Shown here one piece after another: positions 63,390 through 64,000 of a stretch of DNA of 64,000 nucleotides; position 1 is the stretch's first letter, and each line of letters starts with the position of its first letter. The DNA lies in contig NC_045141.1 of the NCBI RefSeq assembly GCF_008831285.2, positions 18,410,848 to 18,474,847 on the forward strand, written 5' to 3'. Under the pieces are notes generated by a model. It was not told the origin of the DNA and did not search any database. It worked only from the letters and a program-made list of their open reading frames with translations. The translations under genes and the position numbers were made by a program. Source of the stretch: Nymphaea colorata. Its lineage: Eukaryota > Streptophyta > Magnoliopsida > Nymphaeales > Nymphaeaceae.

Positions 63390-64000
63390 ATGGAGTCCGG
63401 AGAAGAACTATCTGCAGAAACACACGTTCCACACGGAGTGATCTCAGAAGAACAGTCCTATGTTTACACTTCACCACCTCCCCCTCCAGCAGAGAACGAT
63501 CTTCTCATACTCAAACCAGCAGGCTGGGCGATCAACTTCGTCTTTCTTCACCTCGTATTCATTTACCGCATTGTCTCTGCCGTCTCCTCTTTCTTCTCCC
63601 CCCTCCTCTCGGTCGTCTCCGACTCCCTCGGTCACACTGACGAGCCTAAGCAGACGGCAGAGGCGAGCAGGAGGGTGCAGAGGGGAGTCGACGCAGTCCG
63701 CCGCGCTCCAGCCACCGTCTCGGAGGACGGCGGACGGGTGGTAAGGAAGTTGGTGTTAGGCCTCGTGAAAGCGGCCTACTTGTGCTTCGTGCTGACAGCG
63801 GCCATGGTGGTGGCGGTGATTGTGGGCGTTGGTCTGGTGAGGTCGTGGGCAGAAGAGCCGGTGGTGGCGGAGGAAGCTGTATCATTCGACTACACGGAGG
63901 AGCAGCCTAGTGCGTCAGTTTTCATGGGGAGAGCGAGGATGGCCGTTCCCTTTGCTCACACCATGTGCGTCTCATTGGAGATGGTTTTGCCTGAGTCTGA
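63390..64000 (+). CDS. SEI: Seipin, N-terminal part (runs off the window)
   Basis: Seipins are ER membrane proteins that form rings at lipid-droplet budding sites. The frame is open from the ATG at 63390 (MESGEELSAE, context ACCATGG) to the window end, 203 codons. It shows a proline-rich N-terminus, a hydrophobic segment at about 45-76, a basic stretch (SRRVQRGV... VVRK), a strong membrane segment at about 121-150 (LVLGLVKAAYLCFVLTAAMV) and then the family's lumenal start: VGLVRSWAEEP, SFDYTE, and VPFAHTMCVSLEMVLPES. These match the conserved plant seipin domain. The N-terminal extension is moderate, and I cannot assign the SEIPIN1, 2 or 3 class. The region is much more GC-rich than its surroundings. 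Confidence 0.9.
   Translation, partial: MESGEELSAETHVPHGVISEEQSYVYTSPPPPPAENDLLILKPAGWAINFVFLHLVFIYRIVSAVSSFFSPLLSVVSDSLGHTDEPKQTAEASRRVQRGVDAVRRAPATVSEDGGRVVRKLVLGLVKAAYLCFVLTAAMVVAVIVGVGLVRSWAEEPVVAEEAVSFDYTEEQPSASVFMGRARMAVPFAHTMCVSLEMVLPES

Overview
This is nuclear DNA of a flowering plant. Genes are split by GT-AG introns, and the five host genes belong to plant-typical families: a GRIP golgin, a cis-prenyltransferase, a PLS-class PPR protein, an NLP (RWP-RK) factor and a plant seipin. The rest is AT-rich, with (CT)n, (GA)n and (AT)n microsatellites and abundant Ty1/copia retrotransposons. I cannot name the species. The long, transposon-filled introns do not look like a compact genome such as Arabidopsis.

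Layout. About 0.6-36 kb holds the 3' part of one very long GRIP-domain golgin gene: 20 exons in the window, with the 5' end outside it. Its introns hold two fold-back elements, a hAT-type non-autonomous transposon with a 29-bp CGTATCG array, a nest of three copia elements (8.4-24.4 kb), a copia fossil (25.2-25.9 kb) and a TRIM (30.7-31.2 kb). At 38.8-39.7 kb is an intact single-exon cis-prenyltransferase, and at 41.1-43.4 kb an intact single-exon PPR gene. A 5.7-kb intergenic stretch follows with a Tourist-like MITE and a second TRIM. From 49.1 to 60.9 kb is a complete five-exon NLP gene (903 codons by my splicing). Its RWP-RK domain is interrupted by an 8.7-kb intron holding an intact copia element. 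From 63.4 kb to the window end is the start of a seipin gene. All five host genes are on the + strand.

The copia nest is resolved to the base by matching 5-bp target-site duplications. Old element B (+) sits in a GRIP intron (TSD ATATC). Element A (-) later entered B's 5' LTR (TSD CCTCT) and element C (-) entered B's 3' LTR (TSD ATAGG). B is decayed. A has almost identical LTRs but a broken polyprotein. C and the related-to-B element D (TSD CATCC) are intact with essentially identical LTRs, so both look recently active. The host genes are not an operon and act separately: Golgi tethering, polyprenol synthesis, organelle RNA processing, nitrate-responsive transcription and lipid-droplet formation. 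No wholly new gene system was recognised. The most distinctive signals are the structured LTRs (a 46-bp near-palindrome in A; paired hairpins with conserved stems and changed loops in B and D), the repeat-array hAT element, and the double hit on both LTRs of B.
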